Assembly: GCA_035540915.1 (NCBI GenBank)
Contig: DATLFQ010000066.1
Location: forward strand, 1-22,983
From: DATLFQ01 sp035540915
GTDB lineage: Bacteria; Actinomycetota; Acidimicrobiia; Acidimicrobiales; GCA-2861595
DNA length: 22,983 nucleotides
Reading direction: 5' to 3'
Both the position numbers and the translations under genes were made by a program. This document shows positions 13,713 to 21,970 of the stretch, in pieces. Below the pieces are notes generated by a model. That model worked only from the letters and a program-made list of their open reading frames with translations, had not been told where the DNA came from and made no database searches. How positions within the stretch are numbered: position 1 is the stretch's first letter; each line of letters starts with the position of its first letter.

Positions 13713-14564
13713 TCAGTCGGCGGGTCGGACGCCCAGCTCGACCAGGCGGTTGTCCACCCGCTCCTTCTCACGCAGCAGCGCCTGGCGCTCGGCCTGGTTG
13801 AGGGTCTGGCCGGCCAGCTCCTTGTCGACGAAGTCCAAGATGTCCTCGATGGCGGCCCGGACCGCCGGCGCCGTCCCCGGTGGCAGCACGTGGCTGGTCC
13901 GGTCCGCCGTCACGACGTCGGCGTCGTGGGGGATGACGCCGGCGAGGGGCACGCCGTACTCGGCGGCGACCTCCTCGAAGAACTGGCGGTCCTTGGGCAG
14001 TTCGGCCTTGTTGCCGACGCCGAATACCCGGGGGATGCCCAACTCCCGGGCCAGGGCGATGGTACGGGCTGCGGTCAGGATCGACTTGCGGGTCGGCTCC
14101 ATGATGACCAGGAGGACGTCGGCGTAGGCCAGTGTGCCGCCGGCTCGGGACAGGTGCTCCAGCCCGGCCTCCATGTCGACCAGACAGACGTCGGTCTCCT
14201 CCTCGATGGCGGCCCCGAGCAGGCTGCGCACCGTGGCGTGGCTGGTGCAGGTGCAGCCGGCGCCCGCCTGGGTGACCGCCATGGCGTTCAGCAGCGTCAC
14301 ACCGGTGGGGGTGTCCAGGGCGTACTGCTCCAGGAGGTCGGCCGGGCTCATGGCCCCGCTGCCGGTGCCGACCACCAGCGCCCGGGGCAGGATCGGCAGG
14401 TTGTCGGCCGTGTCCGGGTCCAGGCCCAGGCTGAGGGCCAGGTTCGGATTGGAGTCGGTGTCCACGGCCAGCACCCGCAGGCCCCGGGCCACGTAGGCCT
14501 GGGCCACGAGCGTGGAGGTGGTGGTCTTGCCCACGCCGCCCTTGCCCACGATGCCGAGCTTCAT
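13713..14564 (-). CDS. CooC-type ATPase (CO dehydrogenase maturation family)
   Basis: This 283-aa MinD/ParA-superfamily P-loop ATPase starts MKLGIVGKGGVGKTTTS (deviant Walker A, residues 7-14). Further marks are DTDSNPNLALSLG at about 35-47 and the CxC pair Cys104/Cys106 in GCTCTSHATVRSLL. That CxC, followed by HA.VR.LL, is the dimer-interface metal site of CooC, which loads nickel into anaerobic CO dehydrogenase. No CO dehydrogenase gene is in the window. It lies last in the pentose phosphate gene run, 33 nt after pgl, but has its own TAGCCT box and a strong GGAAGGGAG ribosome-binding site. The target may be a CODH elsewhere or another metalloenzyme. Family call firm, target unknown. Confidence 0.88.
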   Translation of the reverse strand: MKLGIVGKGGVGKTTTSTLVAQAYVARGLRVLAVDTDSNPNLALSLGLDPDTADNLPILPRALVVGTGSGAMSPADLLEQYALDTPTGVTLLNAMAVTQAGAGCTCTSHATVRSLLGAAIEEETDVCLVDMEAGLEHLSRAGGTLAYADVLLVIMEPTRKSILTAARTIALARELGIPRVFGVGNKAELPKDRQFFEEVAAEYGVPLAGVIPHDADVVTADRTSHVLPPGTAPAVRAAIEDILDFVDKELAGQTLNQAERQALLREKERVDNRLVELGVRPAD

Positions 14565-14594
14565 GCTGGCTCCCTTCCGATGACCGAAGCTGTC

Positions 14595-14600
14595 AGGCTA
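14595..14600 (-). promoter_or_regulatory. -10 box TAGCCT for the cooC-like gene, overlapping the pgl stop
   Basis: On the minus strand TAGCCT begins with the TAG stop codon of pgl (14600-14598). It lies 30 nt before ATG at 14564, leaving a short leader that contains GGAAGGGAG. This could let the ATPase be expressed apart from the sugar operon. Confidence 0.4.
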
Positions 14601-15278
14601 GCGACCGGTCACGCCTACCGGGGCCGCCGCCTGGTCGACCAGCCACAGGACCCGGTCGGCCTCCACCCGCCCGGCCGGCAGGTCGGCCCCGTCGACGAGC
14701 TGTTGCAGCGCGTCGCGCTTGGACTCGCCGGCCACCGTGAACACGGCCAGGCGGGCCCGGGCGATGCCCGAGTAGGTGAGCGTCATGCGCCGGTGGGGAT
14801 TGGCGCCGGAGGGGTCCTCGTTGAGCACCACCAGCCGGCCCGGGTCGGCGTCCAGCGCCGGGCTCCCCGGGAACAGCGACGCCGTGTGGCCGTCGGGACC
14901 GAGCCCCAGGTGCACGACGTCGAACCGGCCCAGCTCGCCGACCCGCATCTGGTAGGGCTCGGCGCCGTCCTCGCAGCGCATGGGATGGACCGAGCGGGCG
15001 GCGCCGACCCGTTCCAGCAGGGCCCGCCGGCCGAGCGCCTCGTTGGAGTCGGGGTGGTCGGGCGGCACGCAGCGCTCGTCGCCCCAGTAGACGTCGACCA
15101 GCCACCAGTCGATCCGGTTCCCGGCGTCGGCGGCCAGGCGCTCGTAGCAGCGCCGGGCGGTGTCGCCCCCGGAGAGGGCGATCGAGAAGACCTCGGCGGG
15201 CCGGCGCTCGAAGGCGTTGACCACCACTTCGGCGAAGGCCGCCGGGACGTCGGCCACCACCGACAGTTCGCCCTGCAT
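14598..15278 (-). CDS. pgl: 6-phosphogluconolactonase
   Basis: This 226-aa cytosolic enzyme hydrolyses 6-phosphoglucono-1,5-lactone to 6-phosphogluconate, the second oxidative step of the pentose phosphate pathway. Signatures are ALSGGDTARRCYERLA (about 34-49, phosphate-binding), WWLVDVYWGDERCVPPDHPDSN (about 58-79) and DVVHLGLGPDGHTASLFPGS (about 119-138), including the catalytic-site His of GPDGH. The length is normal for the DevB/Pgl type. It lies 33 nt after opcA. ATG at 15278 has no Shine-Dalgarno but has TAGTGT 7 nt upstream, so it may have a private leaderless promoter as well as operon read-through. Confidence 0.95.
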   Translation of the reverse strand: MQGELSVVADVPAAFAEVVVNAFERRPAEVFSIALSGGDTARRCYERLAADAGNRIDWWLVDVYWGDERCVPPDHPDSNEALGRRALLERVGAARSVHPMRCEDGAEPYQMRVGELGRFDVVHLGLGPDGHTASLFPGSPALDADPGRLVVLNEDPSGANPHRRMTLTYSGIARARLAVFTVAGESKRDALQQLVDGADLPAGRVEADRVLWLVDQAAAPVGVTGR

Positions 15279-15285
15279 CGGGAGG

Positions 15286-15291
15286 ACACTA
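15286..15291 (-). promoter_or_regulatory. -10 box TAGTGT, internal leaderless promoter for pgl
   Basis: On the minus strand TAGTGT ends 7 nt before ATG at 15278, in the 33-nt gap after opcA. There is no ribosome-binding site between the box and the start codon at a useful distance. Confidence 0.45.
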
Positions 15292-15311
15292 CGCCCCCCG
15301 TGGCCGGCGTC

Positions 15312-16277
15312 TCAGGTGAGCGCCAGCGCCGCCTGGAGCGCCTGAGCGTGGGCCCGGTCCCGCCGGAGATGGGTCAGCGCCTCGGCCAGCGACCAGGCCA
15401 TCGAGTCGTCGGCCAGTGCCAGTCGGTCCTCGGCGACGACGTCGCCGTCGACCTCGGCGCGCGCCCACACCGCCCGCTCGCCCTCGGTGCGACCGACCGA
15501 GACCGCAGCGCGGCACCCCCCGTACCGGGCATGGACGGTCATCGCCGCATGGCGGCCGCCCGACAACTCGACGGCACCTGCCGGCAGGCCCAGGCGAGAC
15601 ACCAACCAGCCGCCCAGGAGCAGGCGGGCGCCCGCCTTGCCGCCGACCTCGGCCCGGTCGACACCTCCCAGGAACGGTCGCAGGGTGGGCAGGTCGAACA
15701 GCCCGGCGAGGAGCGCCCGCCAGGGCGTGAGGCGGATCCAGGCCAGGTCGAGCACGGTGTGGCGGTGGTCGAGGGCGGCGACCGCTGCGAGATGCGCAGC
15801 GGCCGGCTCCTTCGTGTCGACGACGACCGCGTCGGCGGCGGCCAGCAGCGGCTCGGAGGGGCCCGGAGGCGAGCCGGTGAACCAGACCACCACCGGCAGG
15901 TCGGGAAGGGTGAGCGGCTCGATCAACGAGTCGAGGTGCTGCCCGAGAGGGCCGCTCACCCACAGGCGCACGTCCTCGGACCACACCTGCCGGCCCTGCA
16001 CCTCACTGGCGTGGAGCAGGACGTCCGCGTCGAGGCACGGGCCGGGCCCCGGCCGGCAGAGCACCATGACGGTCCTCCCGGGATGGTTGCCGGCCAGGTC
16101 GTGCACCGCCGCCGCCGCCCTGGTGGCCAGGCCCTCGTCCGGTGCCACGACGACCAGGTTGACGACGCTGGTCCGCGTAGCGGCGTGGGAGGCACTGCGC
16201 CGCAGGCCCTGGAGGGCCTCGACGACCTGGCCCATCCCCACGCCCTCGCCGTGCCAGGACCCCAGCTCGGTGCTCAC
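15312..16277 (-). CDS. opcA: glucose-6-phosphate dehydrogenase assembly protein OpcA
   Basis: This 321-aa protein matches OpcA, the actinobacterial and cyanobacterial partner needed for full activity or redox control of G6PDH. Family landmarks are RTSVVNLVVVAPDE (about 35-48), TVMVLCRPGPG, LPVVVWFTGSPP (about 127-138), DLAWIRLTPWRALLAGLFD and the C-terminal SLAEALTHLRRD. It is soluble and has no catalytic motif of its own. GTG at 16277 is 13 nt after zwf, the expected partner, and no independent promoter is obvious, so translation probably depends on the zwf message. Length is typical. Confidence 0.93.
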   Translation of the reverse strand: MSTELGSWHGEGVGMGQVVEALQGLRRSASHAATRTSVVNLVVVAPDEGLATRAAAAVHDLAGNHPGRTVMVLCRPGPGPCLDADVLLHASEVQGRQVWSEDVRLWVSGPLGQHLDSLIEPLTLPDLPVVVWFTGSPPGPSEPLLAAADAVVVDTKEPAAAHLAAVAALDHRHTVLDLAWIRLTPWRALLAGLFDLPTLRPFLGGVDRAEVGGKAGARLLLGGWLVSRLGLPAGAVELSGGRHAAMTVHARYGGCRAAVSVGRTEGERAVWARAEVDGDVVAEDRLALADDSMAWSLAEALTHLRRDRAHAQALQAALALT

Positions 16278-16290
16278 CGGCGCCGCGGCG

Positions 16291-17814
16291 TCACGGCCTG
16301 CGCCAGGCGCGGCCGTCGCGCTGGACGAGCTGGTCGGCCTCGCTGGGCCCCCAGCTGCCGGCGGCGTAGGTGGGCAGCGGGGTGGTTTCTCCGGCCCACG
16401 CCTCCTGGAGCGGCGCCACCACCCGCCACGCCTGCTCCACCTCGTCGGCCCGGATGAACAGCGTCGGGTCGCCCACCATGGCGTCCAGCAGCAGGCGCTC
16501 GTACGCGTCGGGCGGCTCCTCCAGGAAGGCCGCGCCGTAGGAGAAGTCCATGGAGACGCTTCTGAGTCGGAACGCCTGGCCGGGGACCTTGGCGCCGAAG
16601 CGCAGCGTGATGCCCTCGTCGGGCTGGATGCGCAGCACCAGCGCGTTTGGCCCCAGGCCCTGCGCGTCGGTCTGCGCGAACGGCAGGTGGGGCACGTCGC
16701 GGAACTGCATGGCGACCTCGGTCAGTCGCTTGGGCAACCGCTTGCCGGTGCGCAGGTAGAACGGGACGCCGGCCCAGCGCCAGTTGTCCACCTGCACCCG
16801 CATGCCGAGGTAGGTCTCGGTCCGGCTGCCGGGATCGACGTCGGCCTCCTCCCGGTAGCCCACCACCTCCTCTCCCTCGACCCATCCCGGGCCGTACTGC
16901 GCCCGGACCACCTCGGTGGCGACCTCCTCGGGGGCCAGGATGTCGACGGCCCGCAGTGCCTTGACCTTCTCGTCTCGGATCCCCTTTGCGTCGACGGTGG
17001 CCGGCGGCTCCATCAAGGTGAGCGCCAGGACCTGCAGCACGTGGTTCTGGACGATGTCGCGCAGGGCCCCGGCCGTCTCGTAGAAGCCACCGCGGTGGCC
17101 GACGCCGAGGGACTCGGCCACCGTGATCTGCACGTGGTCGACGTAGCGGCGGTTCCACACCGGCTCGAAGATGGAGTTTGCGAAGCGCAGGGCCAGGACG
17201 TTCTGGACCGTCTCCTTGCCCAGGTAGTGGTCGATCCGGTAGATCTGCTCCTCCCGGAAACAGTTGTGCAGGCGCTCGTCCAGGGCCAGCGCGCTGTCCA
17301 GGTCCCGGCCGAAGGGCTTCTCCACCACCAGGCGGACGAAGGCGTCGTCCGCGGCGGGCCGGTTCATCCCGTGCTCGGCGAGGGACGCAGCCACGCCGGC
17401 GAAGACGTCGGGCACGGTGGCGAGGTAGTGGACGCGGTTGCCGCCCGTGCCCAGCTCGGCGTCCAACTCGTCCAGCACGGCTGCCAGCCGGTCGAAGGTG
17501 TCGTGGTCGGTGTAGTCGCCGGTGACGAAGCGGAAGCCGGCCACCAGCCGCTCCCAGACGGCGCTGGGCTTGGGCACCGCCTTGAGCACCATCGCCCGGA
17601 ACTCCTCGTCCGACATCGGTGTGCGGGCCACGCCCACCACCGAGAACCGGCCCGACAGCTGGCGGTTGGCGGCCAGGGTGGCCAGGGCCGGCACCAGCTT
17701 GCGGCTGGTCAGGTCGCCCGACGCCCCGAACACGACCAGCACGCACGGCGGCGCCCGGCGCTCGTTCTCCAGGTCGTCCAGCAGCGGGTTGTCGTGCAGC
17801 GTCCGAGCGCTCAC
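16291..17814 (-). CDS. zwf: glucose-6-phosphate dehydrogenase
   Basis: This 507-aa enzyme oxidises glucose 6-phosphate to 6-phosphogluconolactone, producing NAD(P)H. The nucleotide loop is GASGDLTSRKL at about residues 30-40, followed by VEKPFGRDL (about 165-173) and the substrate signature RIDHYLGKE (194-202), which contains the catalytic His. Two GTG codons compete for the start. GTG 17814 is preferred because GGATGAG lies upstream and it leaves a 7-nt gap after gnd; GTG 17829 would overlap gnd by 8 nt. OpcA follows 13 nt downstream, the usual actinobacterial pairing. Confidence 0.96.
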   Translation of the reverse strand: MSARTLHDNPLLDDLENERRAPPCVLVVFGASGDLTSRKLVPALATLAANRQLSGRFSVVGVARTPMSDEEFRAMVLKAVPKPSAVWERLVAGFRFVTGDYTDHDTFDRLAAVLDELDAELGTGGNRVHYLATVPDVFAGVAASLAEHGMNRPAADDAFVRLVVEKPFGRDLDSALALDERLHNCFREEQIYRIDHYLGKETVQNVLALRFANSIFEPVWNRRYVDHVQITVAESLGVGHRGGFYETAGALRDIVQNHVLQVLALTLMEPPATVDAKGIRDEKVKALRAVDILAPEEVATEVVRAQYGPGWVEGEEVVGYREEADVDPGSRTETYLGMRVQVDNWRWAGVPFYLRTGKRLPKRLTEVAMQFRDVPHLPFAQTDAQGLGPNALVLRIQPDEGITLRFGAKVPGQAFRLRSVSMDFSYGAAFLEEPPDAYERLLLDAMVGDPTLFIRADEVEQAWRVVAPLQEAWAGETTPLPTYAAGSWGPSEADQLVQRDGRAWRRP

Positions 17815-17821
17815 TGGCCGC

Positions 17822-18802
17822 TCATCCACCGGGCGCGGGGGTGTCGTCGGTGATGATGCCCTCGGCATCGTGCTGGGGCGCCTTGGCCTCTTCGGCCGCC
17901 GCAGCTTCGGTGAAGAACTCGTGGCCGCCGAACTGGTTGCGCAGGGCGGCGACGATGCGGGCCCCGAACCGCTCGTCGTCGCGGGAGGAGAAGCGGGCGA
18001 ACAGCGAGGCGGTGATGGCCGGCGCCGACACGGCCCGCTCGACCGCCTCCTGCACCGTCCACCGGCCCTCGCCGGAGTCCTCGACGAAGCCCCGGATGTG
18101 GTTGAACTCCTCGGGCTCGGCCAGTGCCAGCTCGGCCAACTCGAGAAGCCACGATCGCACCACCGAGCCGTGGTTCCAGAGGGCGGCCAGCTGGTGCAGG
18201 TCCAGCTCGAGTTCGGCGGCGGCGTCGAGGAGCGCGAACCCCTCCGCGTAGGACTGCAGCATCCCGTACTCGATGCCGTTGTGGATCATCTTGCTGTAGT
18301 GCCCGGCGCCCGACGGCCCGACGTGGGCCCAGCCGTCGGGCGGCGCCAGGGCGGTGAACACCGGCTCCAGCCGGGACACCGCCTCGGCGTCGCCGCCGAC
18401 CATGAGGCAGTAGCCGTTCTTGAGGCCCCACACTCCACCCGACACCCCGGCGTCCACCATGGCGACGCCCCGCTCGCGCAGCCGCTCGCCGGCCCGCTGC
18501 GCCTCCCGGTAGTTGCTGTTGCCGCCGTCCACGATGGTGTCGCCCGGCTCGAGCAACCGGCCGAGCTGCTCGACGGTGGAGCGGGTCGGCTCGCCAGAGG
18601 GGACCATCACCCAGGCCGCCCGCGGCGGCGCCAGCTTGGCCACCAGGTCCTCGAGGTCGGCCGCGCCCCTCGCTCCTTCGGTCGCCTCGGCCTCGACCAT
18701 GGCCGGGTTGCGGTCGTAGGCCACCACCTCGTGCCCATGCTCCAGGAGCCGCCTCGTCATGTTGGCCCCCATCCGGCCCAGCCCGATCATGCCCAACTGC
18801 AT
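17822..18802 (-). CDS. gnd: 6-phosphogluconate dehydrogenase, short decarboxylating type
   Basis: This 326-aa enzyme converts 6-phosphogluconate to ribulose 5-phosphate and CO2. The Rossmann loop is GLGRMG at residues 7-12. Asp30 (AYDRNP) at the end of strand 2 favours NAD over NADP. Other landmarks are VDGGNSNYR (91-99), SGGVWGLKNG (121-130) and the catalytic set Lys171, Asn175 and Glu178 in HYSKMIHNGIEYG. It is the short form that lacks the long C-terminal tail of the dimeric E. coli enzyme. The last 35 residues are acidic and probably flexible. It sits 2 nt after tal and 7 nt before zwf, tightly packed in the operon. Confidence 0.95.
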   Translation of the reverse strand: MQLGMIGLGRMGANMTRRLLEHGHEVVAYDRNPAMVEAEATEGARGAADLEDLVAKLAPPRAAWVMVPSGEPTRSTVEQLGRLLEPGDTIVDGGNSNYREAQRAGERLRERGVAMVDAGVSGGVWGLKNGYCLMVGGDAEAVSRLEPVFTALAPPDGWAHVGPSGAGHYSKMIHNGIEYGMLQSYAEGFALLDAAAELELDLHQLAALWNHGSVVRSWLLELAELALAEPEEFNHIRGFVEDSGEGRWTVQEAVERAVSAPAITASLFARFSSRDDERFGARIVAALRNQFGGHEFFTEAAAAEEAKAPQHDAEGIITDDTPAPGG

Positions 18803-18804
18803 GC

Positions 18805-19908
18805 TCAGGCTCCGGTGGGATGCAGTTCGCCAGCCTTCTGGCTCAGCGCCGAGATCAGCTCGTCGAAGGACTTCTCGAACGACGCCACGCCCTCGCGTTC
18901 GAGCACCTCCGCCACGTCGTCCACGTCGACACCGACACCGGCCAGGGCGTCCATGGTGCGACGAGCGTCGTCGACATCGGCGTCGACCGTGCGGGCCAGC
19001 ACGCCGTGGTCGACGAACGCCGCCACCGTGGCGTCAGGCATGGTGTTGACGGTGTCGGGCCCGATGAGGCTGTCGACGTAGAGCAGGTCGGGATAGGCCG
19101 GGTTCTTGGTGGACGTCGACGCCCACAGCGGCCGCTGGCAGTGGGCGCCGCGGGCAACCAGCGCCTCCCAGCGCTCACCGGCGAAGCGCTCGGCGAACAG
19201 CGCGTAGGCCAGCTTGGCCTGGGCGACCGCGGCCCGGCCCCGGAGGGCCAGGGCGGCCTCGCTTCCGATGCCCTCGAGGCGACGGTCCACCTCGGTGTCC
19301 ACGCGGCTGATGAAGAAGGAGGCGACGCTGGCGATGCCAGAAAGGTCACCGGAGCGCGCCTCGAGTCCCGACAGGTACGCCTCGATGACCTCGCCGTAGC
19401 GGGTCAGGCCGAAGATGAGGGTGACGTTGATGCTGCGGCCGTCGGCGACGAGGCGGTGCACGGCGCCGACCCCTGCGGTGGTGGCCGGCACCTTGACGAA
19501 CAGGTTCGGCCCCTCGATGCGGTCGTCGAGGTCCCGGGCGGCGGCCACCGTGCCGTCGGTGTCGTGGGCCAGGGCGGGCGCCACCTCCAGCGACACGTAG
19601 CCGTCGGCGCCGCCGCTGGCGGCGTACACCGGGGCCAGCACCGCCATGGCGTCGACGATGTCGGCGACGACCATGTCCCAGTAGGCGTCGTCGACGGCCG
19701 CCCGGGACCGGAGGAGGTCGGCGAACTGCTCGTCGTAGTCCGACCCGGCCAGGATGGCCTTGGCGAAGATGGTCGGGTTGGAGGTCACCCCCCGTATGCC
19801 CTGCTCCACCAGCTCGGCCAGCCGGCCGGTTCGGAGCAGGGGCCGGGAGAGGTTGTCGATCCAGGGGCTCTGCCCGTGGTCGTCGTAGAGCTGGTGCAGG
19901 CGGGTCAT
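18805..19908 (-). CDS. tal: transaldolase
   Basis: This 367-aa transaldolase moves a dihydroxyacetone unit between sugar phosphates in the non-oxidative pentose phosphate branch. The Schiff-base lysine is Lys139 in PNLFVKVPATTAG. The start motif SPWIDNLSRPLL (about 14-25) and GVTSNPTIFAKAI (about 40-52) are diagnostic, as is WASTSTKNPAYPDLLYVDSLIG near 263-284. Length fits the long actinobacterial/cyanobacterial class rather than the short archaeal type. ATG at 19908 lies 24 nt after tkt. A TAGACA sequence 7 nt before the start may be a weak internal -10. Confidence 0.96.
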   Translation of the reverse strand: MTRLHQLYDDHGQSPWIDNLSRPLLRTGRLAELVEQGIRGVTSNPTIFAKAILAGSDYDEQFADLLRSRAAVDDAYWDMVVADIVDAMAVLAPVYAASGGADGYVSLEVAPALAHDTDGTVAAARDLDDRIEGPNLFVKVPATTAGVGAVHRLVADGRSINVTLIFGLTRYGEVIEAYLSGLEARSGDLSGIASVASFFISRVDTEVDRRLEGIGSEAALALRGRAAVAQAKLAYALFAERFAGERWEALVARGAHCQRPLWASTSTKNPAYPDLLYVDSLIGPDTVNTMPDATVAAFVDHGVLARTVDADVDDARRTMDALAGVGVDVDDVAEVLEREGVASFEKSFDELISALSQKAGELHPTGA

Positions 19909-19932
19909 GGCCCGGTGTCTACCCCGTCGTGC

Positions 19933-21921
19933 TCAGTCCTGCTCCTCCTCGGCCAGGGCGGCCAGCAGCGCCTTGGCCCGCTCGGCGACGTTGGCGGGGT
20001 TCATGCCCAGCTCGGCGAGGGCGGTGGCGCCGGGGGCGGAGGCACCGAAGCGGTCGATCGACACCGAGTCGTCCGCCCACCGGTCCCAGCCGAACGACAC
20101 CGATGCTTCCACGGCCAGGGACGGGATGTCGGACGGCAGCACGGCTTCGATGTAGTCCTCGTCCTGCTCCTCCAGCAGCTCCCACGACGGCATCGAGACG
20201 ACGCGGGCGTCGATTCCCTCGGCGGCCAGGAGCTCGGCGGCCGCCAGGCAGACGTGCACCTCGCTGCCGGTGCCGATGAGCAGCAGGTCGGGATCGTCAC
20301 CGCCGTCGCGGAGCACGTAGGCGCCACGGGCCACCCGGTCGACCGCCTCGGCCGTCCCCTCCAGCACCGGCAGGTCCTGGCGGCTGAGGAGGAGTGCGGT
20401 GGGACCGTTGGAGTTGAGGGCCACCCGCCAGGCGTGCGCCGTCTCGTTGGCGTCGGCCGGCCGGAGCACCCGCAGGCCCGGAATGGCCCGCATGGCGGCG
20501 ATGTGCTCGACGGGCTGGTGCGTCGGCCCGTCCTCGCCCAGACCCACCGAGTCGTGGGTCCAGGAGTAGACGACCTTGGCCTCGCTGACTGCAGCCAGGC
20601 GGACGGCCGGGCGCATGTAGTCGCTGAAGATGAAGAAGGTGCCGCCGACGGGGACGACGCCGCCGTGCAGGGCGGCGCCGTTCATGACCGAGCCCATGGC
20701 GTGCTCGCGGATGCCGAAGTAGATCAACCGCCCGCCGGGGTCGGCGGCCGACTGCACCCCGTTGTCCTTGAGGAAGGTGCCCGTGTTGTCGGTGAGGTCG
20801 GCGCCGCCGGACACCAGCCCTGGCACAACGTCGGCCACCGCCTGCAGGCACTGCCCGCTGGCCTTGCGGGTGGCCAGCTTGGTGCCGGCCTCGAAGGTGG
20901 GCAGCTGGGCCTCCCAGCCGTCGAGGCCCCGCCCGTCGAGGCACGCCTCGAGCTGCTTGCGGTCGCCGCCCCAGCCGTCCACCCGGGCCTGCCACTCCTT
21001 GCGCAGCGCCTGGCCCCGGGGGATGCACTGGCGATAGAGGTCCCGCACCTCGGCAGGGACCCAGAACTTCTCGTCCGGTGGCAGGCCGAGCAGCTCCTTG
21101 GTGACCCGGATCTCGTCCTCGCCCAGCGGGTTGCCGTGGGCGGCGGCGGTGTCGGTGTACTTGGGGGAGGGCCAGCCGATGTGGCTGCGCAGCACGATGA
21201 GCGACGGCCGGTCCTCCACGGCCATGGCCCGGCGCAGGGCGTCCTCCAGGGCGGCGGTGTCGTTGGCCACCTCGCCGATGGGGTCGACGTGCCATCCGTA
21301 GGCCTCGAACCGCTTGGGCACGTCGTCGCTGTAGGACAGCGCGGTGTCGCCGTCGATGGTGATGTGGTTGTCGTCGTACACGTACACCAGGCGGCCGAGG
21401 CCCAGGTGGCCGGCCAGCGAGGCGGCTTCGTGGCTCACGCCCTCCATCAGGTCGCCGTCGCTGCAGAAGACGAAGGTGTGGTGGTCGCACACCTCGGGAC
21501 CGAAGCGGGCCCGCAGCCACCGCTCGGCGATGCCCATGCCCACCGCGTTGGCGAAGCCCTGGCCGAGGGGGCCGGTGGTGACCTCGACGCCCTTGGTGTG
21601 GTGGACCTCGGGGTGGCCGGGGGTCCTGCTGCCCCACTGGCGGAACTGGCGCAGGTCCTCCAGCTCCAGGTCGTAGCCGGTGAGGTGCAGCATGGAGTAC
21701 AGCAGGATCGACGCATGTCCCACCGACAGGACGAAGCGGTCCCGGTCGGGCCAGTCCGGCTCGCTCGGGTCATGGCGCATGACCCGGGTCCACAGCACGT
21801 GGGCCAGGGGCGCCAGGGCCATGGCCGTCCCGGGGTGGCCGGAATTGGCCTTCTGCGGGCCGTCCATGGCCAGGCCCCGGATGACGTTGATGCCGAGCTG
21901 CTCGAGGTCGGTCTCGCTCAT
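19933..21921 (-). CDS. tkt: transketolase
   Basis: This 662-aa thiamine-diphosphate enzyme transfers two-carbon units between ketose and aldose phosphates. N-terminal domain landmarks are SGHPG (27-31), the ThDP/Mg motif SDGDLMEG (154-161) with the downstream DDNHITIDG (183-191), and TTGPLGQG (115-122). The catalytic glutamate is Glu406 in YFGIREHAMG, and DGPTHQPVEH (His468) follows in the pyrimidine domain. The C-terminal domain is complete. ATG at 21921 is preceded by TAGGGT at 6 nt, so it is probably leaderless and the first gene of the tkt-tal-gnd-zwf-opcA-pgl operon. Confidence 0.97.
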   Translation of the reverse strand: MSETDLEQLGINVIRGLAMDGPQKANSGHPGTAMALAPLAHVLWTRVMRHDPSEPDWPDRDRFVLSVGHASILLYSMLHLTGYDLELEDLRQFRQWGSRTPGHPEVHHTKGVEVTTGPLGQGFANAVGMGIAERWLRARFGPEVCDHHTFVFCSDGDLMEGVSHEAASLAGHLGLGRLVYVYDDNHITIDGDTALSYSDDVPKRFEAYGWHVDPIGEVANDTAALEDALRRAMAVEDRPSLIVLRSHIGWPSPKYTDTAAAHGNPLGEDEIRVTKELLGLPPDEKFWVPAEVRDLYRQCIPRGQALRKEWQARVDGWGGDRKQLEACLDGRGLDGWEAQLPTFEAGTKLATRKASGQCLQAVADVVPGLVSGGADLTDNTGTFLKDNGVQSAADPGGRLIYFGIREHAMGSVMNGAALHGGVVPVGGTFFIFSDYMRPAVRLAAVSEAKVVYSWTHDSVGLGEDGPTHQPVEHIAAMRAIPGLRVLRPADANETAHAWRVALNSNGPTALLLSRQDLPVLEGTAEAVDRVARGAYVLRDGGDDPDLLLIGTGSEVHVCLAAAELLAAEGIDARVVSMPSWELLEEQDEDYIEAVLPSDIPSLAVEASVSFGWDRWADDSVSIDRFGASAPGATALAELGMNPANVAERAKALLAALAEEEQD

Positions 21922-21927
21922 GGGCCA

Positions 21928-21933
21928 ACCCTA
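21928..21933 (-). promoter_or_regulatory. -10 box TAGGGT for the pentose phosphate operon
   Basis: On the minus strand TAGGGT ends 6 nt before the tkt ATG at 21921, in the 49-nt gap after the FIST-domain gene. No convincing -35 lies at 17 nt. This is the most likely main start of the tkt to pgl message. Confidence 0.5.
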
Positions 21934-21970
21934 TGACGGCGGCTTCCGGCCTGCGAAATGGCTCCGGGTG

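Noticed and set aside
13890..16457. Long plus-strand frame opposite cooC-like, pgl and opcA
   Set aside because: It is antisense shadow sequence rich in Gly, Val, His and Gln. The minus-strand genes are unambiguous.
18820..21936. Plus-strand open frame of about 1000 codons over tal and tkt
   Set aside because: It is exactly antisense to two certain enzymes and has no start context or motif.
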